From: Flavobacterium sp. Root186
Lineage (GTDB): Bacteria > Bacteroidota > Bacteroidia > Flavobacteriales > Flavobacteriaceae
Direction: 5' to 3'
DNA: 64,000 bases
NCBI RefSeq assembly: GCF_001428525.1
Contig: NZ_LMHW01000010.1
Span: forward strand, 1,071,853 to 1,135,852
The translations under genes and the position numbers were made by a program. Positions 8,787-16,247 of this stretch are shown here, one piece after another. The number at the start of each line of letters is the position of its first letter. Position 1 is the first letter of the stretch. The notes beneath the pieces were generated by a model. The model had not been told where the DNA came from and made no database searches. It saw only the letters and a program-made list of their open reading frames with translations.

Positions 8787-8859
8787 TACGTATTGTGTTT
8801 ATTTTTTTAAGTAGAAATTATTTTTATTAAATACGTATTTTATCTTAATCTTTTACGTA
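8787..8859. promoter_or_regulatory. Three TACGTA operator candidates upstream of nirB
   Basis: TACGTA occurs at 8787-8792, 8832-8837 and 8854-8859. Spacing between centres is 45 and 22 bp. The proximal copy overlaps the -33 region of the predicted nirB promoter. A different perfect palindrome, AAGTATTAATACTT, lies between start codon and first copy at 8766-8779. Confidence 0.5.
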
Positions 8860-9000
8860 GTGCGGGTTTTCAGCGAAATATAACATTGGTAATTATTTTA
8901 AATTTGAAAAGATTCTAAATAAGAAATTCAAAATAATGTCGTAAATTCATAAGAATTTTACTTGTATTTTGTTAAAAGATGTTATTTCAAATAAAACGTT

Positions 9001-9780
9001 ATGAAAAATATATTTTCACTTTTGCTTTTACTTTCTTTAGTGGCAAGCTGTAAATCTACAGCCGGCAAAACTTCGGATACACAAACTATTTCTGAATACG
9101 GAATTCAGGAAGATGAAATGAAGTATTATTTTACTGCAACCGGAAATAAACCGTTTTGGGGCTTAAAGATGGGAAATGATGATATTGTGTTTACTTCTTT
9201 GATTCCGGGAAAAGAGAAACTTGTTTTTGCACCTGTTGACGCAATCAAAGCGATGGATGCGAACGTTAAGATGTATAAAGTGAGCAATGAAACTTCGGCT
9301 GCAGCCATTACAATTCAGCAGGTAGATTGTCAGAATTCAATGTCGGGAGCTATTTCACCTTATAAAGTTTCAATCGAAATTAAAATCAATTCAGAATTAG
9401 AAACTAAAAAAATCGGTGGCTGCGGAAAATATAATACCGATTATCGTCTGCATGATATTTGGGTTTTAGAAGAGCTTAACGGTTTTAAAGTTTTTATTAC
9501 TGATTTTCAAAGAGAATTACCGCGAATTGAAATCAACTCTTCCGAAAATAAATTTATGGGTTACGGCGGATGTAACGCCATCAGTGGGACTATTTTTTAT
9601 GAAAAGGATTTGCTTCGATTCTCTAAAGTTATTTCAACTTTAATGGCTTGCGCGCCTGGAAATAAAGAAGGGGAGTTTACCAAAGCACTGCAAAATACAA
9701 CTACTTATATTATTGAAAATAATAGATTGACGTTGTCTAATCCTTCAAGTAAGCTTTTAGTTTTTAAGAAAGTAGATTGA
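9001..9780 (+). CDS. META-domain lipoprotein with N-terminal COG3650-like domain
   Basis: The 259-residue protein has a lipoprotein signal (LLLLSLVASCKS, lipid Cys at 17). The first half has GNKPFWGLKM, VDCQNSMSG and IGGCGKY, which resemble the COG3650 type of small envelope domain. The second half is a META/HslJ-like domain beginning IWVLEELNG, with GYGGCNAISG and MACAP. HslJ-like domains occur in stress-related envelope proteins, but no enzyme activity is known. It is followed after 114 bp by a second META lipoprotein, suggesting duplication of the domain. It probably sits in the periplasm, anchored to a membrane. Confidence 0.8.
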   Translation: MKNIFSLLLLLSLVASCKSTAGKTSDTQTISEYGIQEDEMKYYFTATGNKPFWGLKMGNDDIVFTSLIPGKEKLVFAPVDAIKAMDANVKMYKVSNETSAAAITIQQVDCQNSMSGAISPYKVSIEIKINSELETKKIGGCGKYNTDYRLHDIWVLEELNGFKVFITDFQRELPRIEINSSENKFMGYGGCNAISGTIFYEKDLLRFSKVISTLMACAPGNKEGEFTKALQNTTTYIIENNRLTLSNPSSKLLVFKKVD

Positions 9781-9856
9781 TGTTTTTGAATTTTAAAATG
9801 TCTTATAATGGTTTAAAAATAACTTATAACACCATAAAAACGACTTAAAGCAGGAA

Positions 9857-9864
9857 TATTTTTG
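9857..9864 (+). promoter_or_regulatory. Promoter -7 box for the second META lipoprotein
   Basis: TATTTTTG fits TAnnTTTG and lies 30 bp before the ATG at 9895, a normal distance for a Bacteroidota promoter. No convincing -33 element was seen. Confidence 0.4.
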
Positions 9865-9894
9865 TAAAATAAAACTTATAAATATTTATTTTAC

Positions 9895-10326
9895 ATGAAA
9901 AAGATTTTAATGTTGTTTATTGCAGTATCATTAGCTTACAGCTGCAAATCAAGTAAGGCTGCAAATTCGGTAGCTGTGACTAATGGAAATGCAATTGAAA
10001 AAAAATTACAGCAAACCTGGATTTTAGAGAATTTAAACGGAAAAGTAATTACTGATAAAGATTTTTCAAACTCTCCAAAATTAGAAATGACTTCATCTGG
10101 TTTTTCTGGCTCAACCGGATGTAACGGTATCAAAGGAAGTTTGGTGTCAGATGGAGCAGGAAAACTTAAGTTCCCTAATCTTACTTCAGAAACAAAAAAA
10201 TGTGATTCAAAAAAAGAAGGTGAATTTATGCAGTTGTTAAGAACGACCTCTGGTTATTCTATTGAAAATAACAAGCTTTATCTTTCTAATCAGTTTGGAT
10301 TGACGATGTCTTTCAAAAAAGGTTAA
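9895..10326 (+). CDS. META-domain (HslJ-like) lipoprotein
   Basis: This 143-residue protein has a lipobox (AVSLAYSCKSS, Cys at 17) and a single META domain: TWILENLNGKVI, FSGSTGCNGIKGSL and the late segment YSIENNKLYLSN. It closely parallels the C-terminal half of the preceding lipoprotein (shared GCN, KKEGEF and IENN-L-LSN positions), so the two are probably paralogues. A predicted -7 box and a strong terminator bracket it, so it can be transcribed alone. Its role in the envelope is not known. Confidence 0.82.
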   Translation: MKKILMLFIAVSLAYSCKSSKAANSVAVTNGNAIEKKLQQTWILENLNGKVITDKDFSNSPKLEMTSSGFSGSTGCNGIKGSLVSDGAGKLKFPNLTSETKKCDSKKEGEFMQLLRTTSGYSIENNKLYLSNQFGLTMSFKKG

Positions 10327-10335
10327 CTAAAAATG

Positions 10336-10367
10336 AAAGGCTTCGAAATTAATCGAAGCCTTTTTTA
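10336..10367 (+). terminator. Rho-independent terminator after META lipoprotein
   Basis: An 11-bp perfect stem (AAAGGCTTCGA / TCGAAGCCTTT, loop of six) is followed by a T run, starting 10 bp past the stop at 10326. Confidence 0.85.
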
Positions 10368-10435
10368 TTTTGTGTTGAATTCCCTGCGTTCAACGGATTA
10401 AAATCCTTTCAAAAAAGTGCATATTTTTTAATGTA

Positions 10436-11713
10436 TTATTCCAATTCTTTTGGATCTTCGTTTTCTTCTTCAATAAAATCCAATTCTAAAGCTCTTACAG
10501 TCTGAACAGCATTTCCTGCAATTCCACGAATTGAACCGTACATTCCTAAAGTGTTGTGAACCACTTTTTCGATTTGTTTTTCGCGCTGTTTCCAAATTCT
10601 CTGCATGGCTCTTTTTTCAGCATCAAGATCGCCTTGCATTTGCGTAAAACCTTCTACAATTCCTTCAATCTGCAAACGGAATTCGTTGCTTGTTAAAAAG
10701 TCGTATAACATCGACATTTTATCGCCTTTGTTTTCCTGCGCCTGAACGGCCTGGCTTACCTGAATTAATGATTGGCGTAAAACGGCGCTTAAACCTTTAA
10801 ATTCTTCATATGTACAAATCCATATTCCGTCACGCATTCCCATACGTTCCATTCCGGCCGGCATAACTTCGGTTACCAAAACTCCAATATTGGCTCTTTT
10901 AGTTCTGATATCGTTTTTAAACTTTTCTATCCAAGATGGCTGAAAAGCTTTTGTTCTTTTACTTTCGTAATAAATAGATCCACAATTTTGCAGTTCTCTT
11001 GTGTTTACAATTTGAAGACAATCAGCACCATTTGCACCTTTTTTAACTTCATCAATGCTGTCAAGAGGGAAATTATTCGCCAGCCATTCTTCAATCGCTA
11101 ATTCCATTACTTCGCCTTGTAACTGCATAGAACCTTGTTCCTGCTTGCGTTTCATTTCTTCGATCAGCTTTTTTTGATCGTCAGATTGTTTTTGGTATTC
11201 TTTGATTTTTAACTCGTTTTTTTCTTCTTCTTGTTTACGAATTTTATCACGTTCTAAAACTAAAGTGGCGTTTAATTGTTTTTGAGCTTCGGCTTCAATC
11301 GCTTCTTTCATTTCCAGTTTTTCACGCTGCAATTTTGCAATTTCACCGGTCATTTTATTTAATTCGCGAAGTTTCTCTGATTTTTCAGATAGTTCCTTTT
11401 CCATCAAAAGCAAACGATCTTTGTTTTCTTCGTCGAGTTTGGTTTTTAGTTTTTCGGTAATTTCTTTTTCGACTGTTTTTTTCTCACGCTCTAAACGTTC
11501 GGCAAAAAGTTCATTTTCCTGTTTCTTCTTGGCTTCAAATTCGGCTTTTGCTTTTTCGAGCTGCTCGTTTTTAAGTTCTAATTCTTTATTTTGAATAGTA
11601 GCTTTTTGTTGAAATTCTTTGCGTATACTATCTTCTAATTGATGTTTCAGTATGTCATTTACATCGATATTAGTTCCGCAATTTGGACACTGAATTGAAG
11701 ATTGCTCTGCCAT
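10436..11713 (-). CDS. DUF2130 protein: zinc-ribbon start, long coiled coil, nuclease-like core
   Basis: The 425-residue protein opens with a half zinc-ribbon (C9-P-N-C12), then a charged coiled coil at about 25-200 rich in E and K. The C-terminal DUF2130 domain holds E201, D231 in GANGADCLQ and E250-S-K252. These are spaced like the E, D and E-x-K residues of PD-(D/E)xK nucleases. DUF2130 proteins have no established role. The architecture suggests a DNA-binding or DNA-cutting protein with an oligomerising stalk. It stands alone between a terminator and a repeat-rich gap. Confidence 0.8.
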   Translation of the reverse strand: MAEQSSIQCPNCGTNIDVNDILKHQLEDSIRKEFQQKATIQNKELELKNEQLEKAKAEFEAKKKQENELFAERLEREKKTVEKEITEKLKTKLDEENKDRLLLMEKELSEKSEKLRELNKMTGEIAKLQREKLEMKEAIEAEAQKQLNATLVLERDKIRKQEEEKNELKIKEYQKQSDDQKKLIEEMKRKQEQGSMQLQGEVMELAIEEWLANNFPLDSIDEVKKGANGADCLQIVNTRELQNCGSIYYESKRTKAFQPSWIEKFKNDIRTKRANIGVLVTEVMPAGMERMGMRDGIWICTYEEFKGLSAVLRQSLIQVSQAVQAQENKGDKMSMLYDFLTSNEFRLQIEGIVEGFTQMQGDLDAEKRAMQRIWKQREKQIEKVVHNTLGMYGSIRGIAGNAVQTVRALELDFIEEENEDPKELE

Positions 11714-12105
11714 TTTTATTGATTTTATTGTGTAGAATTATAATTTGCTAAGGTATTTAAAAGTTCTCTTTTTATATGTGAGATTGGTGTGATAAATTGT
11801 AACGATTTTTTATAGCCACGAATTCACGAATTTTCACGAATTGGTTTTGATTAATCTCGTAAAGGCGTGAAGGTGCAAAGTTTTTTTTAGCCACAGATTA
11901 AAAAGATAAAAGGATTTTTTGAATTGCCTCCAGCTTTAGCTGGAGGTGTAAAAGTTGAATTAGAAAAGGCTTTAGCCAAACAACTGCGGATTTGGCTAAA
12001 GCCTTTTAAATTTAATTCTTTTCCCATCCAGCTAAAGCTGGATGCAACTTATAAATAAAAACGTTGCGTCTCTGCGACATTGTGAGATTAATTTCAACAC
12101 AAAAC
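11714..12105. repeat. Gap of 392 bp filled with dispersed inverted repeats
   Basis: No gene is seen. At 11814-11842 a CACGAATT unit is repeated three times after AGCC, a motif found again near 13945 and 18220. At 11927-11946 and 12026-12043 there are two CCAGCT-centred palindromes. Between them is a perfect 17-bp stem, AAAAGGCTTTAGCCAAA (11964-11980) with its complement at 11991-12007. Together 11926-12047 forms one imperfect inverted repeat with arms of about 50 bases. Confidence 0.7.
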
Positions 12106-12993
12106 TTAGTGTGAACCACTTTTATTCAATAAAAATTCAACAGCAGATTTTATGATTTCAGAGCCGTCTTCTTTTGATGTAATTATCGAAACATCTGTAC
12201 GTAAATTGACTTTTTTCAATTCAATAAAACCAATTTCCGGATCTTGGTTATGTTTTACGATATTCGACGGAACAATCGAAATTCCTAATCCGTTTTTGAC
12301 TAATTGTACGATTGAATTAATATTATTGGCTTCGTGAATTATCTTCGGCGTAAAGCCATAAAAGGCACAAAGTTCTAATAAAACTTCATGATAATGTGGA
12401 GCATAATCTTTATTGAAAAACACGAAAGTTTCATCTTTTAGATTTAAAATTTCTTTCTCAGATTTTAATTGGATATTGTTTTTGTTGTAAACCAATGAAA
12501 ATCCATCCTGAAACCATAAATGTGATTGTATTTTGGGAGATTTTATGGGAGAACGAATTATTCCCATTTCAATTTTTCCTTGCTCTAGAGCTGTAATTTG
12601 TTTGGTTGTAGAAATTTCAAAAAGCTTGAAATTCACGTATGGAAATTGTATTTTTAAATGTTTTATTAAATCTGAAATAACTGCCGAATAAATGGAACTG
12701 ATATAGGCGATTCTGAATTCACCTGAAACATTCTCGGCAATCTTTTTTGTTTTTAAAGATATGTGCTCCAAATTCTGAAAAAGTGCTTTGACTTCTTTTT
12801 CAAAATATTTTCCAGCTTCGGTAAGTTCTACTTTTTTATTGTTCCGAATGAAAAGTTTTGCCTGAAGTTCTTCTTCCAGTTCCATAATCTGACGGCTTAA
12901 TGGAGGCTGCGAAATAAAAAGTTTTTCTGAGGCTTTAGTGAAGTTCAGTTCTTCGGCTACAGCCAGAAAATATTTTAGATGACGTATTTCCAT
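12106..12993 (-). CDS. LysR-family transcriptional regulator
   Basis: This 295-residue protein has the LysR winged helix at residues 1-60 (MEIRHLKYFLAVAEELNFTKA, SQPPLSRQIMELE, LTEAG) and a substrate-binding domain of usual length. It is divergent from the methyltransferase gene at 13225, with a 231-bp gap between them, so that gene is a possible target. The gap contains an inverted repeat carrying a small inserted palindrome. The inducer is not known. Confidence 0.93.
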   Translation of the reverse strand: MEIRHLKYFLAVAEELNFTKASEKLFISQPPLSRQIMELEEELQAKLFIRNNKKVELTEAGKYFEKEVKALFQNLEHISLKTKKIAENVSGEFRIAYISSIYSAVISDLIKHLKIQFPYVNFKLFEISTTKQITALEQGKIEMGIIRSPIKSPKIQSHLWFQDGFSLVYNKNNIQLKSEKEILNLKDETFVFFNKDYAPHYHEVLLELCAFYGFTPKIIHEANNINSIVQLVKNGLGISIVPSNIVKHNQDPEIGFIELKKVNLRTDVSIITSKEDGSEIIKSAVEFLLNKSGSH

Positions 12994-13076
12994 GATACCT
13001 TTAAAGTATTGTTAATTGATAAAAATAGTATTTTTAAAGTATTTATGAAAGAGATAGTTTTGAAAAGAAAAAATAA

Positions 13077-13208
13077 GTCTCTCGCAGTCCCGATAGCTAT
13101 CGGTAGCAGATTGAGCAGATTATTAGTTTAGATAAAATCATCTTAATCACAATATTCCGATCAATAATAGCAGAAGGATTCACTTAATCTGACTAATCTG
13201 CGGGAGAT
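13077..13208. repeat. Inverted-repeat element with an inserted 18-bp palindrome
   Basis: The outer arms are TCTCTCGCAG plus ATTGAGCAGATTA on the left and TAATCTGACTAATCTGCGGG on the right. The left arm is interrupted by TCCCGATAGCTATCGGTA (13088-13105), which is flanked by GCAG on both sides (13084-13087 and 13106-13109). It lies between the divergent LysR and methyltransferase genes. Confidence 0.55.
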
Positions 13209-13224
13209 TAAAAAAACAAGAACT

Positions 13225-13932
13225 ATGAAAAAATCAACTATTACAGAGATCAAAGAACGATTTGATAATGATGTCGAACGGTTTTCAAATTTAGAAACAG
13301 GACAATTGTCTACAATTGACGCTAAAATTTCGTTAGAATTAATTACGGAAGCTTCAAAACGAATTGTTCCGAATGCTTCAAATGTTTTGGATATTGGATG
13401 CGGTGCCGGAAATTATACTTTAATGATGTTGTCTAAATTACCAGATTTAAACTGCACTTTGGTCGATTTAAGTTTGCCTATGTTGGATAAAGCTTTAGAA
13501 AGGGTTTCGGCTGAAACAAACGGAAAAGTTGAAATTAGACAAGGCGATATTCGCGAAGTTGAATTGCCTGAAAATCATTTTGATATTATTTTAGCCGGAG
13601 CGGTTTTGCACCATTTAAGAGGTGATGAAGATTGGGAAACGACTTTTGCTAAAATATTTAAATTATTAAAACCGGGTGGATGTTTTATGATTTCAGATTT
13701 AATTACACAGGATACGGAATTGTTAAACGAATATACCTGGCAGCGATATGGCGAATATTTAGAAGGAATAGGAGGGGCTGAATATCGTAAAAATGTATTT
13801 GATTATATCGCCAAAGAAGACACGCCAAGATCAATGAACTATCAATTGGATTTGATGAAAAAAGTGGGTTTTACAAGTGTAGAAATTTTACACAAGAATA
13901 TGTGTTTTGGTGCTTTTGGCGGGATTAAATAA
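13225..13932 (+). CDS. Class I SAM-dependent methyltransferase
   Basis: The 235-residue soluble protein has the class I motif I VLDIGCGAGNYT (54-65), an acidic motif II at TLVDLSLPML, motif III in IRQGDIREVELP and motif IV DIILAGAVLHHL, followed by LLKPGGCFMISD. It is a stand-alone small-molecule type methyltransferase and its substrate cannot be told. The start at 13225 follows a purine-rich stretch. It is divergent from a LysR regulator and convergent with the oxidoreductase operon at 14032. Confidence 0.87.
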   Translation: MKKSTITEIKERFDNDVERFSNLETGQLSTIDAKISLELITEASKRIVPNASNVLDIGCGAGNYTLMMLSKLPDLNCTLVDLSLPMLDKALERVSAETNGKVEIRQGDIREVELPENHFDIILAGAVLHHLRGDEDWETTFAKIFKLLKPGGCFMISDLITQDTELLNEYTWQRYGEYLEGIGGAEYRKNVFDYIAKEDTPRSMNYQLDLMKKVGFTSVEILHKNMCFGAFGGIK

Positions 13933-13940
13933 ATTAAAGT

Positions 13941-14029
13941 TTGCCACGAATTTCATGAATTAGCATGAATTTTTTATGTTCAAAATTTAAAAATTAATTC
14001 GTGAAAATTTGTGAAATTCGCGGCAAAAA
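13941..14029. repeat. Inverted repeat between convergent genes
   Basis: TTGCCACGAATTTCATGAATT on the left (from about 13940) is imperfectly complementary to AATTTGTGAAATTCGCGGCAA on the right (to about 14025). It fills the 99-bp gap between two convergent genes and may act as a two-way terminator. Confidence 0.5.
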
Positions 14030-14031
14030 AA

Positions 14032-15009
14032 TTATAGAATATCTACAACAATTTTTCCAATCGCAGAACCATCGCTAACGGCTTTGTGCGCTTCTATAGC
14101 ATTGTCTAAAGTAAAAGTTCTAGGATCAATTAGTGGTTTAAGTTTTCCTTCTTCAATTAATTTTGTTGTTTCTTTTAAAATATCGCCATGATGTTTTCTT
14201 CCTTCATTACCAATCATTGGACGTAAAACGAAAACACCGTGTATACTTGCAGAACGAAGCGAGCTTGTTGCCAAAGTATGAGTTCCAAAGGCATAACAGC
14301 TGCTGATTTGCCCGTAATGACGAATCGCTTTAAATGAATCGTCAAGAGACTGACCTCCAAGGGTATCGTAAATAACATCAAAACCTTTTCCGTTTGTGTA
14401 TTGATTTACGTAATCTTCAACGGGTGTGTTTTTATCAATCGCGGTTGCTCCAAAACCTTTTACAAAATCTGCTTTTTGAGAAGAAACCGTTGCGTAAACA
14501 TCGGCACCAAAAATTTTAGCCAGTTGTACAACCATGTGTCCAACTCCGCCAGCTCCGGCATGAACCAAAACTTTGTCGCCTTTTTGAACTTTTGCTCTGT
14601 CAATTAAACCTTCCCAGGCTGTAAGTAAAACTAACGGAATTCCAGCAGCTTCTTTCATGGTTAGATTTTTTGGTTTTATAGCTAATAAATCAGCATCAAC
14701 TGCAGTATATTCTGCTAAAGTTCCCTGAAGACCAAGAACGCCGCCGGCAAGCCCGTATACTTCGTCACCAACTTTAAAATCAGTTACGTCTTCGCCAATT
14801 TCTTCAATTACTCCGGCAAGATCTGTTCCCAAAACAGCTGGTAAAACAGGCGATGCATAAGGTGAAAGTCCAAGGCGGATTTTGTTATCGATTGGGTTTA
14901 CACCGCTTGCGTGTATTTTGACTAAAACTTCTCCTTTTTTAGGAGCTGGTTTTTCAATCTCAGTTTTTACGAATTCAGATTCGTATGTATTTGTGAAAAG
15001 TGCTTTCAT
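14032..15009 (-). CDS. Zinc-independent quinone oxidoreductase / MDR-family NADPH reductase
   Basis: The 325-residue protein is a medium-chain reductase of the quinone oxidoreductase type, with GVNPIDNKIR, VLGTDLAGVIEEIG and the nucleotide-binding stretch VLVHAGAGGVGHMVVQLAK at about 146-164. The zinc-binding Cys set of classical alcohol dehydrogenases is absent. It is the last gene of a three-gene minus-strand operon: NAD(P)H flavoprotein, ABM monooxygenase, then this reductase, with gaps of only 2 and 12 bp. The operon looks like a response to quinones or electrophiles. A similar reductase-ABM pair is at 21183-22525. Confidence 0.88.
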   Translation of the reverse strand: MKALFTNTYESEFVKTEIEKPAPKKGEVLVKIHASGVNPIDNKIRLGLSPYASPVLPAVLGTDLAGVIEEIGEDVTDFKVGDEVYGLAGGVLGLQGTLAEYTAVDADLLAIKPKNLTMKEAAGIPLVLLTAWEGLIDRAKVQKGDKVLVHAGAGGVGHMVVQLAKIFGADVYATVSSQKADFVKGFGATAIDKNTPVEDYVNQYTNGKGFDVIYDTLGGQSLDDSFKAIRHYGQISSCYAFGTHTLATSSLRSASIHGVFVLRPMIGNEGRKHHGDILKETTKLIEEGKLKPLIDPRTFTLDNAIEAHKAVSDGSAIGKIVVDIL

Positions 15010-15021
15010 ATCTTTACTTAA

Positions 15022-15300
15022 TTAAAGTATTTGGATTGTTTTGTAAACCTGAATTGGTGCAGAAGTTAAGGCTTCGCTTTTAGCAATAAAATCTTGCAAA
15101 TACGTTTGATTGTTATGAATATCAAGTCCCGCCTGATCTTTCCATTCTTCCCAAATAATGAAAACATTCTCGGTTGCGTGAAGATCATAACGAACGCAGG
15201 CTTCTTCTTTTCTGGTTTGTGTAACCAGATTTTGAATCAGGGTTTTAACTTCTTCAAGATTTTCCTGTTTACTTTTTATAATTGCGGTGATAGAGATCAT
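15022..15300 (-). CDS. Antibiotic biosynthesis monooxygenase (ABM) / YgiN-like quinol monooxygenase
   Basis: The 92-residue protein has the ABM ferredoxin-like fold: MISITAIIKSKQENLEEVKTL, the conserved YDLH, and FIIWEEWKDQAGLDIH with the typical E-x-W/D-x-H arrangement, then LTSAPIQVY. Family members act as cofactor-free monooxygenases on quinols or aromatic compounds. It starts 2 bp after the stop of the flavoprotein gene and ends 12 bp before the oxidoreductase, so the three are very likely co-translated. Confidence 0.87.
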   Translation of the reverse strand: MISITAIIKSKQENLEEVKTLIQNLVTQTRKEEACVRYDLHATENVFIIWEEWKDQAGLDIHNNQTYLQDFIAKSEALTSAPIQVYKTIQIL

Positions 15301-15302
15301 GA

Positions 15303-15908
15303 TTATAAGGTTTTAAAGGTTTCTTCTAAATGTTTGGTGTAATTTTCTTTGAAGATGACAATGTTTTCTGCAGTTGCACCTTTTTCAACGTCGTGGAAAT
15401 GGAAACTGTTTAGTTTTTCCATACCTACAAATTTATTCATTTTATGGAAACCAAACATAACTCCTTCGTCTACAGATGTTTCTTCGAAAAATTCTCCCGG
15501 AAGTGTAAAGGCAGTTGCTGGCGCATTCCAACTTGTAGTCAGCATATATTTACGTTCGTGTAATTGTCCGCCTGTTCCGTAATTGATGTCAGGGTTTACT
15601 CGGCTTCTTCCGTCGCTTTTGTAAATTCCTTTTTGGTGTCCGGCTGTGAAAACGTCGTCGATATATTTTTTGAAAAGATTTGGTAATTGAAACCACCAAA
15701 CCGGAGTGTGATATACTACAACATCTGCCCAAACGAATTTTTCTACTTCTTTGTCTAAGTCAAAATCTTGTTTGATATCGGTTGTTTTAATTTCGAATTT
15801 GTTACTGTTTTTTAAGTATTCGATTGTCCAATCGGTAACGGTTTCGTTGAATTTTCCGCCTGAATGTGCAAAATTTTGACTTCCGTTGATGATAAATATT
15901 TTCTTCAT
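15303..15908 (-). CDS. NAD(P)H-dependent flavoprotein oxidoreductase (MdaB / flavodoxin-like fold)
   Basis: The start is placed at the ATG at 15908, giving 201 residues beginning MKKIFIINGSQNFAHSGGKFN, the flavin-binding start of the MdaB family. An upstream in-frame extension to 16025 is only translation of a structured repeat. WADVVVYHTPVWWFQLPNLFKKYIDDVF and the YGTGGQL region match quinone reductases. It should reduce quinones by two electrons using NAD(P)H, working with the ABM protein and quinone oxidoreductase that follow. Confidence 0.88.
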   Translation of the reverse strand: MKKIFIINGSQNFAHSGGKFNETVTDWTIEYLKNSNKFEIKTTDIKQDFDLDKEVEKFVWADVVVYHTPVWWFQLPNLFKKYIDDVFTAGHQKGIYKSDGRSRVNPDINYGTGGQLHERKYMLTTSWNAPATAFTLPGEFFEETSVDEGVMFGFHKMNKFVGMEKLNSFHFHDVEKGATAENIVIFKENYTKHLEETFKTL

Positions 15909-15931
15909 TTTACTTTTTGTTCTGATGAATT

Positions 15932-16023
15932 CGGGTTGCGTGAGGGATAGGAGTGGAAATCCTTTTGTGCCGGGGTTCGGCACAAAAGATTGGAATGGAT
16001 AGCCCGGCCCTTGGGACACGCCC
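15932..16023 (-). ncRNA. Structured leader-like repeat upstream of the MdaB-type gene
   Basis: Outer arms GCGTG (15938-15942) and CACGC (16017-16021) enclose a perfect 10-bp hairpin, CTTTTGTGCC (15962-15971) with GGCACAAAAG (15979-15988). The minus-strand reading begins GGGCGTGTCCCAAGGG and ends just before the gene at 15908. It resembles the dispersed structured repeats of flavobacteria. Whether it is an RNA element or a passive repeat is not known. Confidence 0.45.
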
Positions 16024-16066
16024 AAATTCTAATTATTTAATTTTTTGAGATTTTTTTTTTTTTTTG

Positions 16067-16241
16067 AAACACATAGAAACATAGATTTTCTTTTTCTAAA
16101 AAGGTATTGAAAGAAACTAGTTTCTCACACATAGTTCTCAAAGTTGTCATTCCGAGTAATGACAAGATTGTGCAGACTATGTTTGTTAATGCAAGTAAAA
16201 CGCCTTTATCGATAAAGAAAAATCTATGTTCCTATGTGTTT
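16067..16241. repeat. MITE-like inverted-repeat element, copy 2
   Basis: The 23-bp ends at 16067-16089 and 16219-16241 are inverted repeats with one mismatch and begin AAACACATAGAAACATAG. The 129-bp core contains a small GTCATT/AATGAC hairpin near 16146-16163. The ends match copy 1 at 6089-6205, although the cores differ. Confidence 0.65.
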
Positions 16242-16247
16242 AAAATA

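Noticed and set aside
15909..16025. N-terminal extension of the MdaB-type protein
   Set aside because: It translates only the structured repeat. The flavin-binding start MKKIFIINGSQ begins at 15908.
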